Source: Holophagaceae bacterium
Lineage (GTDB): Bacteria; Acidobacteriota; Holophagae; Holophagales; Holophagaceae
Length of the DNA: 37,454 nucleotides
Assembly (NCBI GenBank): GCA_009783055.1
Contig: WRHW01000017.1
Span: forward strand, 1-37,454
Direction of reading: 5' to 3'
The position numbers and the translations under genes were made by a program. The notes under the pieces are model-generated. The model was not told the DNA's origin, did not search any database, and saw nothing but the letters and a program-made list of their open reading frames with translations. Within the stretch, counting starts at the first letter, position 1. Each line of letters starts with the position of its first letter. Below are positions 1 to 8,751 of this stretch, piece by piece.

Positions 1-2
1 CT

Positions 3-824
3 AAGCCCATTTGTGATGTGCCTGAAATGGTATTTGGAAGTATGCCTAACGATGGAGGCAACCTCATTATTGAAGAAAACGAGCACAAAATTTTCATTGC
101 CAAAGAGCCAACCGCACGACCTTATATTAAGCGATTCATGATGGGCGAGGAGTTTATCAACAACAAAAAGCGGTGGTGCCTGTGGCTTGAAGGCATTAGT
201 CCATCCGAGTTACGCAAGATGCCCCTCGTCATGGAGCGGATTGAAGGATGCAAGAAGCACAGGGCAAGCAGCAAGAGGGAAGCAACGAAAAAGTTGGCGA
301 CCACTCATACGCTTTTTGGTGAAATGCGTCAGCCCGACCAAAAGTACATCGCCATACCGAAAGTATCATCCGAGAAAAGGCTCTACATCCCAATAGGGTA
401 TTTAAGCAAAGACGTGATAGCAGGGGATAAGCTCTTTACTATTTCAAATGCAAGCCTGTACGACTTCGGCATTTTGACTTCAATTGTCCATATGGCGTGG
501 ATGCGGGCAGTCTGTGGGCGCATGAAAAGCGACTACAGCTATTCCAATACGATTGTTTACAACAATTTCCCCTGGCCTGACGCTTCGGGCAAACAGAGAG
601 CAGAAGTTGAAAAACTAGCACAGGGCATTTTAGATGCAAGGGCTTTGTTCCCCAAAAGCTCCCTCGCAGACCTTTACGACCCCCTGGCCATGCCGCCAGA
701 ACTGCTAAAGGCCCACTATGCCCTTGACTGCGCCGCTATGAAACTATATGGGTTTGCCAAAGACACGCCTGAATCTGCTATTGTTGCGGGATTAATGGAG
801 AGGTATCAGGTGCTGAATAACTGA
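3..824 (+). CDS. MmeI-like class I SAM-dependent DNA methyltransferase / type IIL restriction-modification enzyme, C-terminal part
   Basis: The reading frame is open to the first base of the window, so the N-terminus (nuclease and methyltransferase motifs) is missing and only about 273 residues are visible. The visible part resembles the target-recognition domain and C-terminal helical region of MmeI-family enzymes: an FGSMPNDGGNL segment at the beginning, then NFPWPD, then the DPLAMPPELLKAHYALD and KLYGF region near the end. In that family one polypeptide both methylates and cuts DNA, and this domain selects the target sequence. The gene ends in TGA. A second restriction-modification gene lies about 4 kb downstream on the other strand. 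The family is read from motif resemblance; target and activity cannot be judged. Confidence 0.82.
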   Translation, partial: KPICDVPEMVFGSMPNDGGNLIIEENEHKIFIAKEPTARPYIKRFMMGEEFINNKKRWCLWLEGISPSELRKMPLVMERIEGCKKHRASSKREATKKLATTHTLFGEMRQPDQKYIAIPKVSSEKRLYIPIGYLSKDVIAGDKLFTISNASLYDFGILTSIVHMAWMRAVCGRMKSDYSYSNTIVYNNFPWPDASGKQRAEVEKLAQGILDARALFPKSSLADLYDPLAMPPELLKAHYALDCAAMKLYGFAKDTPESAIVAGLMERYQVLNN

Positions 825-930
825 TCGAAGCCTACGTAAGTGTTGCCTTTATGTTTGTCCTTGCCATGGTTTCTCCTATGCTGGTCTATTGCAGAGTTAT
901 AGACTGTCCATGACAATAGTGCAATAATGT

Positions 931-968
931 CAGCAATGTAATCTTTTATACAAAAGGCTACATTGCTG
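931..968. promoter_or_regulatory. Perfect 10-bp inverted repeat upstream of the protease gene
   Basis: CAGCAATGTA at 931-940 is exactly complementary to TACATTGCTG at 959-968, with an 18-base AT-rich centre. It lies about 90 bases before the ATG at 1061. It could be an operator with two half-sites or a hairpin; a T7 run follows at about 981, too far away for a classic terminator. The rest of 825-1060 shows no gene. Confidence 0.35.
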
Positions 969-1060
969 AGCAAATGGCAGGTTTTTTTCGACAAGTCACC
1001 GTATCGGGGGCCGCATTCGCGATTGTGTGTTGCGAACTGAGCATTGGATTGAGGAATGCC

Positions 1061-3946
1061 ATGTATATCAAAAATGTCTTCACAAGAATCTTTGCCCTTG
1101 TTTTGGGCCTTGCCTCCGCTGGCATCCTTGCCGCCCAGGCCACAGAACCAAAACCTAGCCTGGCTCCTCTCAATCCAGCCTTTTTGAAGTGGCAGGCGGA
1201 GCAAAGGGAGAGGGCAGAAAGGATGGCCCTTGGCCTCCCCGTGGAACCAAAAGATTCGCGGCTTGGATATATTCCTCCGACATTTGTGCAACCTAAATTA
1301 TCAGAAAACAGGGCACCCCTCACCCAAATCGAAGCCATGGTCAAATCAGGCCTTGCCTCTTTTGACACATACTATGACCCGAGCAGAGTGGGTGCGGTGG
1401 GCAATGCCGGCGCCGCCTCTTTTAGGCTCGACCCCACATATGTGTTGTCTATCCGTAATCAGGGCCGATACGGCACCTGCTGGGCTCATGCGGCCCTGGC
1501 TTCCATGGAGTCCAATATCCTAGTGAACGGAGGGAATTCAATCAGCCTGTCGCCATGGCATCTGGCATATTACACATACAATCCCATTAATAGTTTTCCA
1601 GCTTTTACCAAGACTGATTATGATGGGCATGAAACATTTGATCAGGGCGGCAACTTCCAAATGGCGCTGGCAATTATGTCCCGGGGCCCTGGGGCGGGAG
1701 GGGCCGTCTCTGAGGCTGGTGCCCCATATGGGGTCGGCACGCCCAGCGCAGGAGCAAGTAGCGTAGCAACCGTCAAAAATGCGTACTATCTCGGAGACGA
1801 AATCTGGAGTAACAGGGAGGCCGTCAAGGGCATGGTTGTCACCTATGGGGCCGTCGCTATCTCTTACTACATGGATGAAGCCTCCGAATACTACAATCGC
1901 ACATATAGCACATATAGGTACTCTCAAGATCCAAAAAAAATGTTTACCAATCACGGCGTAAACATCGTTGGATGGGACGATAATTTTGATAGGACTAAGT
2001 TTCCCTTTGGCGGCTTCGGCTCCTACCCCGCCACCAACGGAGCCTGGATTGTTCGCAACAGTTGGGGGAGCTCCTGGGGTGAAGGCGGCTACTTCTACAT
2101 CTCCTATGACACTCCTTTGAGCAACTTTCATTCCTTTGAAGCAACCAGAAATCTTGATGACCATGTATATCAGTACGACCCGCATGGAAAGGTTGGCACA
2201 GGCGTAGATGCCACGACGGCATGGTTTTCCAACATTTTTACCGCAGACGGAAATCACAGGATAAAAGCCATTGCCTTTCATACCTCCGCCTATGGCGCTC
2301 AATATGAGATAACCATCAGAACGAGCGTCGGCTCAAGCCCAGGCACGGGCTCGGTTGTGCTGGGCCCTGTATCGGGGACTGCAACCCGACCCGGTTATCA
2401 GCGGATCGAACTCAGCACCCCCGTCGCCGTCAGCGCAGACCAGAGATTTTCAGTAATAGTCAAATTGACTGAAACAGGCACAGACAGCCACCGAGTTGGC
2501 CTTTCTTATGCCCACGAAGACTATTCAGAAAGCGCGACCGCATCCCCTGGGCGCGGCTTCGTATCGACCAATGGGTCTTATTGGTATGATGTCAGACAGT
2601 ATTTTAAAGATGGGGATACAGTTAGCGTCTGTCTAAAGGCCTTTGCGGAAACAGCAAATGCGGCTAACCCAGTTTCGTTCACCGTCGCCCAGACCGGAGG
2701 TTCTTCTAATTCTGCCGATACTACCGGCATCGTGCTGGCCTTCAGTCGGGCTGTGGCCGGCCTGACGGCAGATGACATCACCATCACTAACGGCACGGGC
2801 TCAGCCACCAAGGGAAGCCTCAGCGGTTCTGGCGCGATATGGACAATCGGCGTCACTGTAGGCGCAGAGGGCACCGTCAACGTCGGGATTTCAGACTTCG
2901 GCGATTTCCAGGTGACAAGCCCGCCTAGGAGCGTGGCGGTCTACAAGTCATCTGCCAAAACTCCGGTTACATTCACTGCTACCCAGACCGGAGGTTCTTC
3001 TAATTCTGCCGATACTACCGGCATCGTGCTGGCCTTCAGTCAGGCCGTGACTGGCCTGACGGCAGGTGGCATCACCATCACTAACGGCACGGGCTCAGTC
3101 ATCAAGGGAAGCCTCAGCGGTTCTGGCGCGATATGGACAATCGGTGTCACGGTAGGCGCAGAGGGCACCGTCAACGTTGGGATTTCAGACTTCGGCGATT
3201 TCCAGGTGACAAGCCCGCCGATGAGCGTGGCGGTCTACAAGTCATCCGCTAAAACTCCGGTTACATTTACCGCCACCCAGACTGGAGGTTCTTCTAATTC
3301 TGCCGATACTACCGGCATCGTGCTGGCCTTCAGTCAGGCCGTGACTGGCCTGACGGCAGGTAGCATCACTATTACTAACGGCACGGGCTCAGTCATCAAG
3401 GGAAGTCTCAGCGGTTCAGGCGCGATATGGACAATCGGTGTCACGGTAGGCGCAGAGGGCACCGTCAACGTTGGGATTTCAGACTTCGGCGATTTCCAGG
3501 TGACAAACAGTCCCCAGTCCGTAGCAGTCTACAAAGGCGCGCAGGCCTATATCAGTATCGTTGATCCACCTTCGACCATGCTAACCGGCGAAACGGTTAC
3601 ATTTAGGGCGAATGTAATAGGCATAGCCAACAAGGCAGTGGCATGGTCGGTTGCTGGGGGCGGCAATATCAACTCCAGCACCGGGGCCTACACAGCCCCG
3701 AACACGGCGGCAAGCGCTATCATAACTGCCACTAGTGTAGGAAGCCCGTTAATAACCGCTAGCGTTGCGGTCAAGATAATGAGTACCGCCTTTGACGGCA
3801 ACTCAAAAACGAACCCTCAGTTGCTAGACTTGGCCAACGCCTTTGGCTCGACCAGCCCTGCCGACCTCACAAAGTACGACCTAAACGGAGATGGCAAGAT
3901 CGACGACGAGGACATCAGGATTCTGTTTAAGGCCATGGGGTGGTAA
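1061..3946 (+). CDS. Secreted papain-like (C1) cysteine protease with tandem repeats, Ig-like domain and dockerin-like C-terminus
   Basis: The product has 961 residues. The ATG at 1061 is chosen because GAGG lies 6 bases upstream and a signal peptide follows at once (basic MYIKNVFTR, then a hydrophobic stretch ending ILAAQA). Papain-family residues are Gln134 and Cys140 (QGRYGTCWA), His298 (NHGVNIVGWD) and Asn333 (RNSWGSSWGEGGY). A beta-rich segment follows to about residue 535. Three tandem 98-residue repeats then cover about 537-830, followed by an Ig-like domain (about 830-907). The C-terminus has one clear EF-hand-like loop, DLNGDGKIDDEDI, as in dockerin type I modules; a second calcium loop is not clear. 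I infer an exported protease tethered to the surface or to a partner. A lipoprotein gene starts 64 bases after the stop and may be co-transcribed. Start sites upstream of 1061 lack a ribosome site. Confidence 0.88.
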   Translation: MYIKNVFTRIFALVLGLASAGILAAQATEPKPSLAPLNPAFLKWQAEQRERAERMALGLPVEPKDSRLGYIPPTFVQPKLSENRAPLTQIEAMVKSGLASFDTYYDPSRVGAVGNAGAASFRLDPTYVLSIRNQGRYGTCWAHAALASMESNILVNGGNSISLSPWHLAYYTYNPINSFPAFTKTDYDGHETFDQGGNFQMALAIMSRGPGAGGAVSEAGAPYGVGTPSAGASSVATVKNAYYLGDEIWSNREAVKGMVVTYGAVAISYYMDEASEYYNRTYSTYRYSQDPKKMFTNHGVNIVGWDDNFDRTKFPFGGFGSYPATNGAWIVRNSWGSSWGEGGYFYISYDTPLSNFHSFEATRNLDDHVYQYDPHGKVGTGVDATTAWFSNIFTADGNHRIKAIAFHTSAYGAQYEITIRTSVGSSPGTGSVVLGPVSGTATRPGYQRIELSTPVAVSADQRFSVIVKLTETGTDSHRVGLSYAHEDYSESATASPGRGFVSTNGSYWYDVRQYFKDGDTVSVCLKAFAETANAANPVSFTVAQTGGSSNSADTTGIVLAFSRAVAGLTADDITITNGTGSATKGSLSGSGAIWTIGVTVGAEGTVNVGISDFGDFQVTSPPRSVAVYKSSAKTPVTFTATQTGGSSNSADTTGIVLAFSQAVTGLTAGGITITNGTGSVIKGSLSGSGAIWTIGVTVGAEGTVNVGISDFGDFQVTSPPMSVAVYKSSAKTPVTFTATQTGGSSNSADTTGIVLAFSQAVTGLTAGSITITNGTGSVIKGSLSGSGAIWTIGVTVGAEGTVNVGISDFGDFQVTNSPQSVAVYKGAQAYISIVDPPSTMLTGETVTFRANVIGIANKAVAWSVAGGGNINSSTGAYTAPNTAASAIITATSVGSPLITASVAVKIMSTAFDGNSKTNPQLLDLANAFGSTSPADLTKYDLNGDGKIDDEDIRILFKAMGW
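2669..3550 (+). repeat. Three tandem 294-bp in-frame repeats
   Basis: The unit starts at 2669, 2963 and 3257, so the period is exactly 294 bases (98 codons). Copies differ at few positions; long stretches such as the TGGSSNSADTTGIVLAFS segment are identical. Copies 2 and 3 resemble each other more than copy 1. The high DNA identity points to recent duplication or ongoing homogenisation, so copy number may vary between strains. Short-read assemblies could also collapse this region. Confidence 0.9.
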
Positions 3947-4009
3947 AGCGATGTGCAATTGCGATGGCGTATTTACCCCTTGTAGTCAGTAGCTTTAAGG
4001 ATATTGACC

Positions 4010-4600
4010 ATGAAAAAGAACATGCTTCTCTCCGTACTTCCAGCCCTGACATTTCTGGGCCTTCTATCCTGTAGTGGGGGCGGGGGCAATGACCCGGCCC
4101 CCAGTCTTCCTATTTTGAGGTTTGCCACAAACCTGACATATACAGACCCAGGCGGCACGGGCTTTAGGCTAGTCAAGGCTCCGTCCAGCGCATCAGGCAA
4201 GTTGCTGGTACTTGAGCTGAGGGGCCCAGCCGGTACCAGCACCGGACGCGGTGTCAGCTTTGGCCTCACGGTGGACGGCTCCAAGGCCTGGTTCGTCCAG
4301 GTGGACGGCTCAGACCCAGAATATGCCCAAAACGTTGCCTTCGACCTGGGCTCATCTCCCCAGCTCTTTAAGGCGGTGCGGGAGGGCAACAATGTGTTGC
4401 GGGCCTCCATAGCCCAAAAGGGACAGAGCAACGCCAAGGCCCTGGACGGCGTATTGGCCAGGGTCGCCCTCCTGCTCCAGTCCAATGTTTTGCCAGGAAC
4501 CATCGCATTTACCGCGAGCGGCGATTCCAAGGCCCTGCTCGGCGGTAACGGGGCGCCTGAGCCGATTACGATTGCCGTAGGGGCGCTTGGAGCCCAGTAG
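4010..4600 (+). CDS. Lipoprotein, possibly with a cohesin-like beta domain
   Basis: The product has 196 residues. The start at 4010 has AAGGA about 8 bases upstream. MKKN is followed by a hydrophobic stretch and the lipobox LLSC, then a glycine-rich tether, so the protein should be lipidated on that cysteine and sit in a membrane. The mature part is a beta-strand-rich domain of about 160 residues with no catalytic motif. Its pattern of alternating hydrophobic strands, including GVLARVALLL and GTIAFTA, recalls cohesin-type modules. That is a fold-level impression, not an identification. It directly follows the dockerin-ended protease, which makes a surface anchor/protease pair attractive but unproven. 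Confidence 0.7.
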   Translation: MKKNMLLSVLPALTFLGLLSCSGGGGNDPAPSLPILRFATNLTYTDPGGTGFRLVKAPSSASGKLLVLELRGPAGTSTGRGVSFGLTVDGSKAWFVQVDGSDPEYAQNVAFDLGSSPQLFKAVREGNNVLRASIAQKGQSNAKALDGVLARVALLLQSNVLPGTIAFTASGDSKALLGGNGAPEPITIAVGALGAQ

Positions 4601-4638
4601 AAGCACCATGGCATCGTTTTCACTCCAAGCCCAGACTT

Positions 4639-4674
4639 ATACCGAGGTGCAGTCTTTTGATTGCGACTCGGTAT
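4639..4674. repeat. Imperfect palindrome of the ATACCGAG family between convergent genes
   Basis: ATACCGAG at 4639-4646 pairs with CTCGGTAT at 4667-4674; the inner arms pair only partly. The sequence resembles the perfect palindrome at 12120-12159. It lies between the ends of the lipoprotein gene and the restriction-modification gene, and its right edge touches the latter's TAA. A bidirectional terminator role is plausible, but no T-run is present. Confidence 0.55.
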
Positions 4675-7600
4675 TAGTATTTGCGGACATTATCCATCTC
4701 GTTCATCATCTCGTCAGTCATCACAAGTGATTTGATTATCCTCTGATAATGTTCGATGTCCTCAAAGGCAAGCCTGTGCCCCTTCCTGTCTTTCAGCCAT
4801 TTTTGAGCAGGTTGGTAGCCGCCGATGTAAAACTCCCAGGCAACAAGAGGCACTTTGTCGAAGTATTGGGTGTTGTTGATCCAGACTTTGCCTGTAGAAC
4901 TGTCCTTGTTCGGCTCCCAACGCAGTTTGTCAACTGTATCACTGCCGCCAACGGGGTAGCCGGTGATTGATTTATCTAGGGAAGGATGTTCTAGCAGATG
5001 CAGGTGGCGCAATTCCTCCCCCAGTTTTGCTAGGCGCCAGAACTCGGCGGCATCTGAGGGGTAAGGCACCCGGGGGAAGTCTATCTTCAGAAACTCTTTG
5101 TATTTTTTTCTGTAGCCAGGCGAGTGTAGTACGGCGTAGATGTAATCCAGTATGTCGATTGGGGCAAATTTGGTTTTTTTGCCGGTCTTTTCGTTTTCAA
5201 ATTCAAGACTCAGGTTTTTTGCGAATTGATCGACTATTTCAGGGGCAAGGTTGGGTGTGCGAGGGGGCTGGCAATTTCCATCACGGTACTGATAAAGAGG
5301 GAAAACCACGCCTCCACCACGATAATACAAGTTAAAGTCAGTAATGTTGTTTGACACAAACACTAAATTCCATGCCATAGAGCCAACGACTTGTCCTTGC
5401 CGTCCAATTATCAGCCCCACATTCTGCCCTTCTAGGAAATGTTTCATCACATCCCTTCGTGGTCTGCAGTGGAAACCGTTGGGAATGCCCGAATAGCTTG
5501 TATATCGGGTATCAAAGGGGCGGTAAGCTATGGGGACGATGCTATGTCCTGATGTTGGCTGTACAACTGCGCCTTCTTGCCCCAGATCATCATTTTGCTC
5601 TGGTAAGAAATGTTTCATCACTTCTCTGCGTGGCATACAGTGGAACCCTTTAGTGACACCCGAATAGCTCGTATAGCGCGTATCAAAGGGGCGGTAGGCT
5701 ATTGGGACAATGTTGTGCTTGGATGACTGCAGGTCAGCCCTTGCCCCTGCTACGCTCCAGTCCCGCACGTCTTTGCCCAAGTTGTATTTTTCCCTAGCCT
5801 CTTCGTCAGTGATTGACAAAAAATCATTGATCGTGCGTTCAACTGCTTCGGTGCTCTCGTGAATAGTGAACTCGTCTCTTGCAGTGACTATGCCCACTGA
5901 ATTGACGGGGAACAAGTCTGCAACGGAGAATCCGCTGTCGTATTTCTTTTTGCCCCTATAGTCCTTTGGCGCAAAGAAGTATTCAGGGGCTACGGGCTGG
6001 AGTGTGTCAAAGCGCATATCGATTAACGCTGTTTTTTGCAGATAGTCAAACTTGGCTTGGCGCAATCCATAGAGGTCAAAATGAAATATTTCTGCCAAGG
6101 CGCCCTTTTTCTTTTTGCCCGTCTTGACAAAGATGTTGATTGAAACTCCTTGCTGGATTTCAAACACGTTTTCGTCCTTGCCGCCGTCTGGGGCAATTTC
6201 TTTCTTTTTGGCGTTGCCATGTAGGTCGATAACGTAAATCTTGTCGAAGCTCTGCATCAAGTGCCAGCGCATCCCCCTGAATGTTGGATTATCAATAAAG
6301 CTGTGATTATTGATAAATGCCAGAATGCCTTCCTTGTTTTTGTCCACAAAGAACTGCCCCAGACGGATGAATTTGACGTAGTCATCATTGATCCACTTGC
6401 TGTTGCGCTCCATTAACCTAGCTTTTGAGCCAGGCTCTTTTTTATAGTCTTCCATCTTGCCTGCAATCCAGTTTCCTTTGTTCCAGCTTTCGCCGCTGTA
6501 TGGCGGGTTGCCCATCACAACCATCAATGGCGTGTCCCTCTTGACGCTGTTGGCTTCCCTCGCTTCATTGGCCAGGAACTGGGCGAATAGTGTCCCTGTG
6601 TCGGGGTGGTGTTCTTCCAATGAGTTAGTCAGGTATATCCGCAGACGCTGGTTGTCCTCGTGTGCGTAGCCCGTTTCCGCCAATAGCATATCCAGCTTTA
6701 GGTGCGCCATGGCATAGGGGGCCATGAGTATCTCAAAGCCATTTAGCCGCGGCATGAGGTGTTGTTCTACATAGCTCTGCCATTGACCCTTCTGGTCTTT
6801 GAATTTGTCGTGAATGTGCCTCACAGTTTCAGCAAGAAATGTTCCTGTGCCTGTGGCTGGGTCTAGTATCTGGACTTTGTGGACTTTTGCCTTTGTTCCT
6901 TTGCCGGGGCCGTCCACTTTGATTTCTACCTTGGATGTGTCTGCCAGCCCTTGTTGCAAACCAAAATCAGTTTGCAGTATCTCGTCCACTGCCCTGACTA
7001 TGAAATTGACCACGGGCTGGGGGGTGTAGTACACGCCCCTGGACTTGCGAAGCTTCGGGTCATAGGCTGACAGAAAATTCTCGTAGAAGTGAATAATGGG
7101 GTCAGCCTGCTGTGTGTAGTGGCCAAAGCCCTTCATCACTGCCTGTATATCGGTGGCTCGGAAAGCTTCTGCTAGGTCGTCAACTATCCAAGCTATATTT
7201 TTGTCAAGGTCGAAACCTGCGATTGTGTAGAAAAGGTTCCGCAGAAAGGGGTTCGTTTTGGGTATCAGCTCAGCGGCGTTCTTTCTGCTGAATGTATCAG
7301 TTGACGTATCGTGGATACGTGCCGCAAACATCCCGTAGGCTATGGTTTGGGCATAGAGGTCGGCAAAGTCTTTGGGCGAAATGTCATGTATGAGATGGTT
7401 CTTAAAAGCTTCCATCTGACCAGTGAGTGTACTGTTGCCACCCTCTCTGGCAAGGGATTCCTCAAACACTTTTGCCATCAGTTGGGCTTTGTTCGCCATT
7501 ATGTGGGCAAGCTTGGCTGGGGAGGTGATAGTTTGGGGGCTGGAATCTCCGAAGGCCTCCATAAGGCTTTGGAACTTGGCGAAGCCGCCCTTCAGGGGAG

Positions 7601-8006
7601 CTATCCTGTTGTCTTTTAGCTCGCCAATGCGGGCGGATTCAACGATCGCCCCGCCCTTGCAGAAGAGGAAGTCTAGGTAGTCGGTAAAGATGATGTTGTC
7701 GAGGGCGGCTTTGTAGCGGCTGAACTGTTCTTTGTTCTTGTTTCGCCCCTCCAAGTCTGCGTCGCCTATGTCCTTTGCCTCGATGAAGCCCACGGGGACG
7801 TTTTTCCTGAGCAGGATGTAGTCTGGCGCGCCACACTCCTGCCGGGATGGCTCGTTGGATACGGTGAGCTGGGGCAGGAGGGCAGAGAGCAAGGCATGGA
7901 GGGCTGGGCGGTAGGTATGCTCGGTAGCCCTACCCGTCTGATACTGGCGGTTCAGCTCGGCTATGTAGGCTGTGATTTCGATTGAATGGTCTTTGGTTGC
8001 GGACAT
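4674..8006 (-). CDS. Single-chain restriction-modification enzyme (type ISP/IIG-like, without helicase domain)
   Basis: The product is about 1110 residues. The N-terminus carries a PD-(D/E)XK-type nuclease pattern: Asp62 in PDYILL, and Glu76 and Lys78 in FIEAKD. The adenine methyltransferase core follows, with motif I DPATGTGTF near residue 382 and motif IV NPPY at about 500. The rest should contain target recognition and spacer regions. Type ISP enzymes such as LlaGI are around 1500 residues and carry a helicase between nuclease and methylase. Here no helicase motifs are seen and the length is shorter, so it is closer to type IIG. The ATG at 8006 (MSATKDHS) gives the usual N-terminus; the frame extends to another ATG at 8057. 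A 57-residue tandem duplication lies in the C-terminal half (see 5430-5771). It is divergent from the broken Bro-N gene. Confidence 0.85.
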   Translation of the reverse strand: MSATKDHSIEITAYIAELNRQYQTGRATEHTYRPALHALLSALLPQLTVSNEPSRQECGAPDYILLRKNVPVGFIEAKDIGDADLEGRNKNKEQFSRYKAALDNIIFTDYLDFLFCKGGAIVESARIGELKDNRIAPLKGGFAKFQSLMEAFGDSSPQTITSPAKLAHIMANKAQLMAKVFEESLAREGGNSTLTGQMEAFKNHLIHDISPKDFADLYAQTIAYGMFAARIHDTSTDTFSRKNAAELIPKTNPFLRNLFYTIAGFDLDKNIAWIVDDLAEAFRATDIQAVMKGFGHYTQQADPIIHFYENFLSAYDPKLRKSRGVYYTPQPVVNFIVRAVDEILQTDFGLQQGLADTSKVEIKVDGPGKGTKAKVHKVQILDPATGTGTFLAETVRHIHDKFKDQKGQWQSYVEQHLMPRLNGFEILMAPYAMAHLKLDMLLAETGYAHEDNQRLRIYLTNSLEEHHPDTGTLFAQFLANEAREANSVKRDTPLMVVMGNPPYSGESWNKGNWIAGKMEDYKKEPGSKARLMERNSKWINDDYVKFIRLGQFFVDKNKEGILAFINNHSFIDNPTFRGMRWHLMQSFDKIYVIDLHGNAKKKEIAPDGGKDENVFEIQQGVSINIFVKTGKKKKGALAEIFHFDLYGLRQAKFDYLQKTALIDMRFDTLQPVAPEYFFAPKDYRGKKKYDSGFSVADLFPVNSVGIVTARDEFTIHESTEAVERTINDFLSITDEEAREKYNLGKDVRDWSVAGARADLQSSKHNIVPIAYRPFDTRYTSYSGVTKGFHCMPRREVMKHFLPEQNDDLGQEGAVVQPTSGHSIVPIAYRPFDTRYTSYSGIPNGFHCRPRRDVMKHFLEGQNVGLIIGRQGQVVGSMAWNLVFVSNNITDFNLYYRGGGVVFPLYQYRDGNCQPPRTPNLAPEIVDQFAKNLSLEFENEKTGKKTKFAPIDILDYIYAVLHSPGYRKKYKEFLKIDFPRVPYPSDAAEFWRLAKLGEELRHLHLLEHPSLDKSITGYPVGGSDTVDKLRWEPNKDSSTGKVWINNTQYFDKVPLVAWEFYIGGYQPAQKWLKDRKGHRLAFEDIEHYQRIIKSLVMTDEMMNEMDNVRKY
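5430..5771 (-). repeat. 171-bp in-frame tandem duplication inside the restriction-modification gene
   Basis: The peptide IVPIAYRPFDTRYTSYSG occurs twice, and each copy is followed by GFHC, a PRR and VMKHFL. Matching points on the DNA are 171 bases apart (for example 5490 and 5661), which is 57 codons. The boundaries are approximate. The copies have diverged in their last third. The reading frame is preserved. Confidence 0.85.
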
Positions 8007-8170
8007 ACTATTGCTCGGCGGGTGGAAAATAGGGGCTGGCAAAAAACGCCTCCCCATCTACCAAGTTTATGACATCTTTCGTTTGGCTTCGATAGACAAT
8101 CCACTGCCTCACTGCCTACGCAGTCCTTTAGTCCTATCTGCGCATCACATCTGCGCTCCACTTCGCTTGT

Positions 8171-8697
8171 ATGCTCATGACAAGGGAAAAAACAAAGTCA
8201 AGCTGTTTGAGGAACAACAAGTCCGCACGGTCTTGGACGAGCAGGAAGAGAAGTGGTGGTTTTCAATTGTTGACATAATCGCAGTGTTGACGGAAAACGA
8301 TCATCAACTTGCTCGGAATTATTGGAAAGTCTTGAAAAACCGCATGATGGCTGAGGGAAATGAAACGGTGACAAATTGTCACCAGTTGGAATCGCCAGCC
8401 CCAGACGGCAAGATGCGCCTCACTGACGTTGCCGACACTGAGCAGGTACTACGCCTCATCCAATCCGTCCCAAGCAAAAAAGCCAAGCCGTTCAAGGTGT
8501 GGCTTGCCAAGGTAGGGAGCGAGAGGATTGACGAGACCGTTTATCGCCGACTAGGGTACAGCGAAAACTGGATCAACCAGCGCATCAAATCCATTGAAGT
8601 CAGGAAGGCACTGACAGACGAATGGGATAAGAGCGGAGTCAAGCGAGAGGGAGAGTACGCAACCCTGACGGACATTTGGAGACAGACCCGCTACTAG
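8171..8697 (+). pseudogene. Bro-N domain (phage antirepressor-like) gene, apparently broken
   Basis: The frame from about 8190 to the TAG at 8695-8697 encodes a Bro-N-type protein (KVKLFEEQQVRTVLDE, WWFSIVDIIAVLTE, ADTEQVLRLIQSVPS, KPFKVWLAKVGSERIDE). In that frame there is no good start next to the domain; the nearest ATG in frame is 7972, inside the opposite gene's 5' end. The ATGs at 8171 and 8177 are in another frame. One extra A in the A6 run at 8187-8192 would join ATG 8177 to the domain as MTREKNKVKLF, a typical beginning. Compared with my memory of the family, the segment after SERIDE is shortened by about a dozen residues and the C-terminus ends early at WRQTRY. These proteins usually belong to phages or mobile islands. 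I read it as a decayed remnant. Alternatives are a sequencing error or use of TTG at 8166. Confidence 0.65.
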
Positions 8698-8751
8698 TGG
8701 TTTTAGCAGAATCTGGCTACTGTCACCAATCACAAAAGCAGAAACTGCTAC

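Noticed and set aside
1538-2302. Long antisense frame inside the protease gene
   Set aside because: It is opposite a clearly coding frame with catalytic motifs and shows no protein family features.
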